Below are positions 7,297-10,254 of a stretch of 10,254 nt of DNA, in pieces; the first letter of the stretch is position 1, and every line of letters begins with the position of its first letter. The stretch comes from CAYHWW01 sp964360145. Lineage in GTDB: Bacteria > Bdellovibrionota > UBA1018 > CAYHWW01. Location: positions 1 to 10,254 of the forward strand of contig CAYHWW010000121.1 in the NCBI GenBank assembly GCA_964360145.1, in the 5' to 3' direction. The translations under genes and the position numbers were made by a program. Under the pieces are notes generated by a model that was not told the origin of the DNA, made no database searches, and worked only from the letters and a program-made list of their open reading frames with translations.

Positions 7297-7521
7297 TTAT
7301 TTTCGGCCCGAGGTCAAGTAGGTGAGCGCTCCTCCGGCGGAACAATATCGGTTGTCGAGGAGCTGCTGCTTCACGCGGTTCTTAATCTTCCCTGCTTTGT
7401 TCCACCAGAAGTCGCGTGTATCGCCGAAGAATTGTTCGGAATGTGCTTTATCAATATTAATGGCGCTCACTGGAGAATGCGGCGCCACTATCACACTCAT
7501 CAAAGCCAGCTGATCTCGCAC
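7297..7521 (-). pseudogene. Probable frame-shifted C-terminal part of the exported protein
   Basis: This open stretch is in a different frame from the gene that overlaps it at 7457-7521. Its translation looks like a natural protein tail: MSVIVAPHSPVSAINIDKAH, then SEQFFGDTRDFWWNKAGKIKNRVKQ, ending in a Cys-containing YCSAGGALTYLTSGRK. In contrast, the end of the upstream frame (FDECDSGAAFSSERH) looks like out-of-frame noise. Skipping one nucleotide near 7519 joins LRLYTTFR to RDQLALMSVIV and would give one protein of about 446 residues. A real frameshift mutation, a sequencing error or recoding would all produce this picture; an independent small gene is less likely, as no ribosome binding site is visible. 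Confidence 0.45.
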
Positions 7522-8638
7522 GGAACGTCGTATAGAGCCGCAGAGCTTCTTCGAACGGTACCGATTCGCTCCGGGACTCGCTCGCGATTACTGTATTTAC
7601 AGACGGCCTTATTCGACCACCTCTTGAAAGCCTAAAACAACAAAAGCCTGTGCTGATATGGTGTTCGCCTGAAAACTCATATCCATGCCGAACATCGGGG
7701 GTCACGTACTGAGAAAAGGTAGCCCACATATTTTCGTGGGTCTTCGGGCTTTCACAGTCACGTGCTAAAAAGTCGTGCGGATCATCTGAATCTACTGAAC
7801 CTAAGTGCCTGGATGCTCTGACGCTGTGGCGTAGTTCATTGCGAATGAGTTGTGAATTCCCGGATGCAATGCCCAAAATCATTTTAGTAGAGATACCCAA
7901 GTAGTCAGCTGGCCAGCCAAGATCAGTAGCAACTGAGAAATGAGTGTCAGGCAAGGGATAGAGCATTTCTCCCTTCAAACAAACCGCTTCGCCACAGCCG
8001 GTGCCAAAGCCCAACTCATTTTCTAGGCCGGCTCTGAAGTAAAGCGTAAAGGTAGCGACCGGTGTTGCGAGGCGCGAATTGTTTTGGCACCAGACTGAGA
8101 TCTCATTCTCAACCAGCGGTCCTTGGATGACGCGATCTTGAGTTAACCTGCATTCCGATTCTGAGCCCGACATCGATCTGGCAACCCTCAGGAGAAGGGG
8201 TCCCATTTGTCTGCGCAAACGTTCGCCCATGCCTGCAAGCCTGCGACGCGATTGCGACTCAAGCTTTGCTTCCGTCCTTCTTCTGGTGCGTGGTTCCATG
8301 GCCGACCTATCTGCCATGTATACGCGGAGATCAGCATATATAGGGATCAGGCGCCGCTCATAATCAGCAGAGTAGGACGCGATAGTGTCCCTGTCACTTG
8401 AGGTGAGGGTTGATCTCAGTGCCGACATCTGCGCGGATAAATTCGATTCGCTGGTATCGAAATGGGGTTGTGCATTTTCCCACGACCGTTCGAAATCTTC
8501 TCTTACTTCGCTCCGAAATTGATCACAAGAACGGGTTGGGGGGTGTGTTTGCGCAGGCGTCCGTTTGCCGTTATGTGAACAGCTGGCGTTGGCTACGACA
8601 GCCGCGACCAGGATGAGCAATTGAATGGTGGACTTCAT
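7457..8638 (-). CDS. Exported protein of unknown family, possibly lipoprotein
   Basis: Reads as 393 residues from the ATG at 8638, chosen because GGAGG (8644-8648) sits 5 nt upstream; an ATG at 8650 would place that motif inside the gene. The N-terminus MKSTIQLLILVAAVVANASC is a signal peptide. ANA-S suits signal peptidase I, while Cys20 could be a lipidation site, though Asn at -3 is atypical for a lipobox. Residues ~25-150 are charged and helical, with an Arg-rich patch (EPRTRRRTEAKLESQSRRRL). The C-terminal half holds several cysteines (CGEAVC, GFCCF) that could form disulphides. I do not recognise the family. The gene is clearly more AT-rich than its neighbours, hinting at separate ancestry, yet it follows the lipoprotein gene by 17 bp in the same operon. 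Its 3' end probably has a frame change near 7519. Confidence 0.7.
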   Translation of the reverse strand: MKSTIQLLILVAAVVANASCSHNGKRTPAQTHPPTRSCDQFRSEVREDFERSWENAQPHFDTSESNLSAQMSALRSTLTSSDRDTIASYSADYERRLIPIYADLRVYMADRSAMEPRTRRRTEAKLESQSRRRLAGMGERLRRQMGPLLLRVARSMSGSESECRLTQDRVIQGPLVENEISVWCQNNSRLATPVATFTLYFRAGLENELGFGTGCGEAVCLKGEMLYPLPDTHFSVATDLGWPADYLGISTKMILGIASGNSQLIRNELRHSVRASRHLGSVDSDDPHDFLARDCESPKTHENMWATFSQYVTPDVRHGYEFSGEHHISTGFCCFRLSRGGRIRPSVNTVIASESRSESVPFEEALRLYTTFRARSAGFDECDSGAAFSSERH

Positions 8639-8643
8639 GGTGG

Positions 8644-8648
8644 CCTCC
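8644..8648 (-). promoter_or_regulatory. Ribosome binding site deciding the start at 8638
   Basis: GGAGG on the minus strand, 5 nt before the ATG at 8636-8638. It overlaps the alternative upstream ATG at 8650 and so argues against that start. Confidence 0.7.
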
Positions 8649-8655
8649 ATAATGA

Positions 8656-9120
8656 TCAGAAAGCGATGGCGTTCTGGTGCTCGATGTTGGTCTTCAAATT
8701 CTGCACTTCGCTGATGAGCCAGCGGGCCGCGGGGCCCTCGCGGACCAGAAGCGCGTGCTTCTTGATGGTCACCAGGTCATCTGAGTTTGGGGATTTATTC
8801 TTGTAGGCAAGCTCGTAGGTGATGGAGAAGCGGGTATCCGTCAGCGAACGCTCGTCTTTGATTTTGAGAGATAGAAACTCTTTATGCGAGTCGATGAAAT
8901 TCGCCTTGAACGCGCCGTCATCGAGGTCGTCGATGGTTTTCCGCGCCACACCGGTGGTGAGGGCGGCAAGTTTTGCCTTGTCGCCGGTGTTCTTCACATT
9001 CATGGAAATACCCACGTACTCAGCGAGGGTCTCTCGCGGCGCGCCTTTGGGGCCGCCGGTGCAGCCTGACATCAACGCCAGCGTCGCGATCATCGCGGCC
9101 CACCGTGCCCACTCACGCAT
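8656..9120 (-). CDS. Small lipoprotein of unknown function
   Basis: A protein of 154 residues starting at the ATG at 9120; a longer reading to 9213 exists, but that N-terminus is simply the upstream gene in another frame. MREWARWAAMIATLALMSGC is a lipoprotein signal peptide, with Cys20 the lipidated residue after MSG. The mature part, about 134 residues, begins GGPKGAPRETLAEYVGISMNVKNTGD. It has a helix-then-sheet pattern ending TIKKHALLVREGPAARWLISEVQNLKTNIEH, where the W-[LI]-I-x-x-V ending recalls small NTF2-like/DUF4878-type lipoproteins; this is only a resemblance. Translation is well supported by AGGAG 8 nt upstream. The start overlaps the stop of the PilZ-like membrane protein by 8 nt, so the two are probably coupled and may work together at the envelope. 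Confidence 0.82.
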   Translation of the reverse strand: MREWARWAAMIATLALMSGCTGGPKGAPRETLAEYVGISMNVKNTGDKAKLAALTTGVARKTIDDLDDGAFKANFIDSHKEFLSLKIKDERSLTDTRFSITYELAYKNKSPNSDDLVTIKKHALLVREGPAARWLISEVQNLKTNIEHQNAIAF

Positions 9121-9820
9121 AACCGTAGCTCCTGGCCTTATCGATGAACTCATTGAGATCCTTCCATTGATCCGCGGTTGCGATCTTGAACATGAGGCCC
9201 AGGCCCTTCCCATCCCTGGTTTCTGAAACCCATTCTACATCACATTCCAGTCGCGGTCCCGCCTCAGTTTCCAGCTGTAGGGCAATGCTGCGCGGGGGGG
9301 GGGCTGCCGTGGCGAGATAAACAAAACATCCCTCGGAACTGAGAGCGGACAGTCGTGCCGGGGTCAGCTCTTCTCCGCCGGTATGGAGCGCTGCCCTGAT
9401 ATGGGGGAGAAACCGGGGGTATTGCTCGTACCAGCGTCGACCGCAGTTGAAAAAAACCAGAGACAGGGCCTGGTGGAGATTGACGCCGTGGAAGACGCAC
9501 AGGATCAAAAGTCCGAGGGCGAAAAAGGCGAGGCCATAGTTCTTGGTGGTGAGGAGCAGGTACGCATTGCCGTAGAGCAGCACGCCGCTCATGATGCCAA
9601 AGGACCAGAACCCCGCCCACCGCGCCCTCGCTACGGCTCGTGCGGTCCACAGCGTCCAGAGCGAAAAGAACAGCAGTGGCTGCCACTGGGCGTGGGAGAT
9701 GAAGATTTTCTGAATGGGTCCATGTTCATGCACCGCAATATTGAGGGCGACAAGTGGGATGGCGGCCAATGTGGATGCGGCCAGCGCGGTAAGAGTGCGA
9801 GGCCTGTGCTTAATCTTCAT
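9113..9820 (-). CDS. Four-helix membrane protein with degenerate PilZ-like domain
   Basis: A protein of 235 residues from the ATG at 9820; the frame stays open to 9976, but the extra N-terminus is polar, lies opposite anmK coding sequence and is unlikely. Four hydrophobic helices are visible at about 9-30, 46-64, 69-90 and 95-114. A cytoplasmic C-terminal domain (~128-230) has the outline of PilZ: an Arg/Tyr-rich lead (RRWYEQYPRF), LSALSSEGCFVYL in place of the DxSxxG motif, and VEWVSE...GKGLGLMF as the closing strands. The RxxxR and D/NxSxxG c-di-GMP motifs are not intact, so ligand binding is doubtful. A run of ten G at 9294-9303 encodes the Ala-Pro-Pro-Pro of the domain and could be a slippage hot spot. 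It is the first gene of an operon with the two exported proteins. PilZ assignment is by eye. Confidence 0.75.
   Translation of the reverse strand: MKIKHRPRTLTALAASTLAAIPLVALNIAVHEHGPIQKIFISHAQWQPLLFFSLWTLWTARAVARARWAGFWSFGIMSGVLLYGNAYLLLTTKNYGLAFFALGLLILCVFHGVNLHQALSLVFFNCGRRWYEQYPRFLPHIRAALHTGGEELTPARLSALSSEGCFVYLATAAPPPRSIALQLETEAGPRLECDVEWVSETRDGKGLGLMFKIATADQWKDLNEFIDKARSYGYA
9129..9133 (-). promoter_or_regulatory. Ribosome binding site of the small lipoprotein gene
   Basis: AGGAG on the minus strand, 8 nt before the ATG at 9118-9120, inside the last codons of the upstream membrane-protein gene. It decides the start in favour of 9120 over the longer frame. Confidence 0.7.
9294..9303. repeat. 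Homopolymer of ten G inside the PilZ-like gene
   Basis: Ten consecutive G on the plus strand (C on the coding strand), reading GCC-CCC-CCC-CCG. At this length the downstream frame is intact. Gain or loss of one base would truncate the C-terminal domain and could disturb coupled translation of the lipoprotein gene. Confidence 0.9.
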
Positions 9821-9829
9821 GCTAGCATG
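9818..9829. promoter_or_regulatory. 12-bp palindrome joining two divergent start codons
   Basis: CATGCTAGCATG is a perfect palindrome containing the ATG of the membrane-protein gene on the minus strand (9818-9820) and that of anmK on the plus strand (9827-9829), only 6 bp apart. If both starts are right, each promoter must lie within the other gene's coding region. A protein bound here would block both. Confidence 0.5.
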
Positions 9830-10254
9830 GATGATATGACGCGAAAGAAGGGCAAGGCTAGGCTTTTTGCCGTGGGGGTCATGACGGGCACCAGTTGTGA
9901 CGGTGCGGATGCGGCGCTGCTGCAGGTGGATCTGGCTCCAGGCCCTCGGGTTGTGGCGGAGAGGCTTGTGAGTCACTGCTCCAAGTCATTCCCAAGGGCG
10001 CTGCGGGCCCGCCTCCTCGCTGCGCAAAAGGGCGGTATTGATCTTAAGGCCTATGGCGCCTTGCAGCGCGACTATAGTCTATGGCTTGTGAGCTTCGTTG
10101 CGGGGGCCACACGCCGTTGGCGTCTTTCTCCGGGCTCCACCATCCTTGGGGTTCATGGGCAAACCCTGTGGCACCAGCCGCCGGTGCGGTCACCGTCAGT
10201 GGCGCGACCAGGGTATTCCATTCAAATGCTCGATGGCGCCCTGCTGGCGCAGCG
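9827..10254 (+). CDS. anmK: Anhydro-N-acetylmuramic acid kinase, 5' part
   Basis: AnmK phosphorylates and opens 1,6-anhydro-N-acetylmuramic acid to MurNAc-6-phosphate in the cytoplasm, a step in peptidoglycan recycling. The window holds the first 142 codons of about 370; the gene continues past the right edge. Visible family motifs are VGVMTGTSCDGADAAL (16-31), matching the phosphate-binding GVMSGTSLDGVD signature, then HGQTLWHQPP and YSIQMLDGALLAQ, which match the HGQT and SIQ-x-GDGA blocks. Substitutions such as Thr for Ser in MSGTS are mild. The catalytic Asp of the second half is not in view. The start is the ATG at 9827 or the in-frame ATG at 9836 (MTRKKGKARLF); neither has a strong ribosome binding site. 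It is divergent from the membrane-protein gene, so it starts its own transcript. Confidence 0.93.
   Translation, partial: MDDMTRKKGKARLFAVGVMTGTSCDGADAALLQVDLAPGPRVVAERLVSHCSKSFPRALRARLLAAQKGGIDLKAYGALQRDYSLWLVSFVAGATRRWRLSPGSTILGVHGQTLWHQPPVRSPSVARPGYSIQMLDGALLAQ

Noticed and set aside
9121..9213. Longer N-terminus for the small lipoprotein
   Set aside because: It lies in the preceding gene's coding sequence, would bury the lipoprotein signal peptide, and AGGAG sits correctly before the ATG at 9120.

Overview
The window reads as a stretch of a moderately GC-rich proteobacterial chromosome, most likely gammaproteobacterial. The pointers are anmK, a PilT/PilU-type pilus ATPase, a PilZ-like protein, lipoproteins and an alcohol/aldehyde oxidation pair. 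That placement is inference, since no rRNA or tRNA gene is present. I see no CRISPR array, transposase, integrase or phage gene. Nearly all genes lie on the minus strand; the exceptions are the phosphatase at the left end and anmK at the right end.

Left region (1-3900): a secreted dual-specificity-type phosphatase (+) converges on and overlaps the end of a two-gene minus-strand operon. That operon encodes a GMC-family FAD oxidoreductase, then an aldehyde dehydrogenase whose start overlaps the GMC stop. The aldehyde dehydrogenase carries an extra N-terminal domain of about 120 residues that resembles the helical partner or N-terminal domain of GMC-type long-chain alcohol oxidases. The two proteins could together oxidise an alcohol to a carboxylate through a channelled aldehyde. 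Just upstream of the GMC gene lies a 196-bp nested imperfect palindrome that looks like a non-autonomous mobile repeat.

Middle region (4177-7138): a minus-strand cluster of a small GAF-domain protein, a PilT/PilU-family hexameric ATPase translationally coupled to it by a 4-nt overlap, and, after a short AT-rich gap, a predicted secreted protein of unknown family. The ATPase keeps the catalytic motifs but has an unusual N-terminal extension, and it lacks the canonical PilT AIRNLI-like segment. It may therefore be a specialised pilus motor with a GAF regulator.

Right region (7297-10254): a minus-strand operon of a four-helix membrane protein with a degenerate PilZ-like C-terminal domain, a small lipoprotein and a cysteine-containing exported protein of more AT-rich composition. 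The last gene seems to change reading frame near its 3' end. The PilZ-like gene contains a run of ten G, a candidate slippage site. It is divergent from anmK (anhydro-N-acetylmuramic acid kinase, peptidoglycan recycling), which runs off the right edge. The two start codons lie only 6 bp apart within a 12-bp palindrome.
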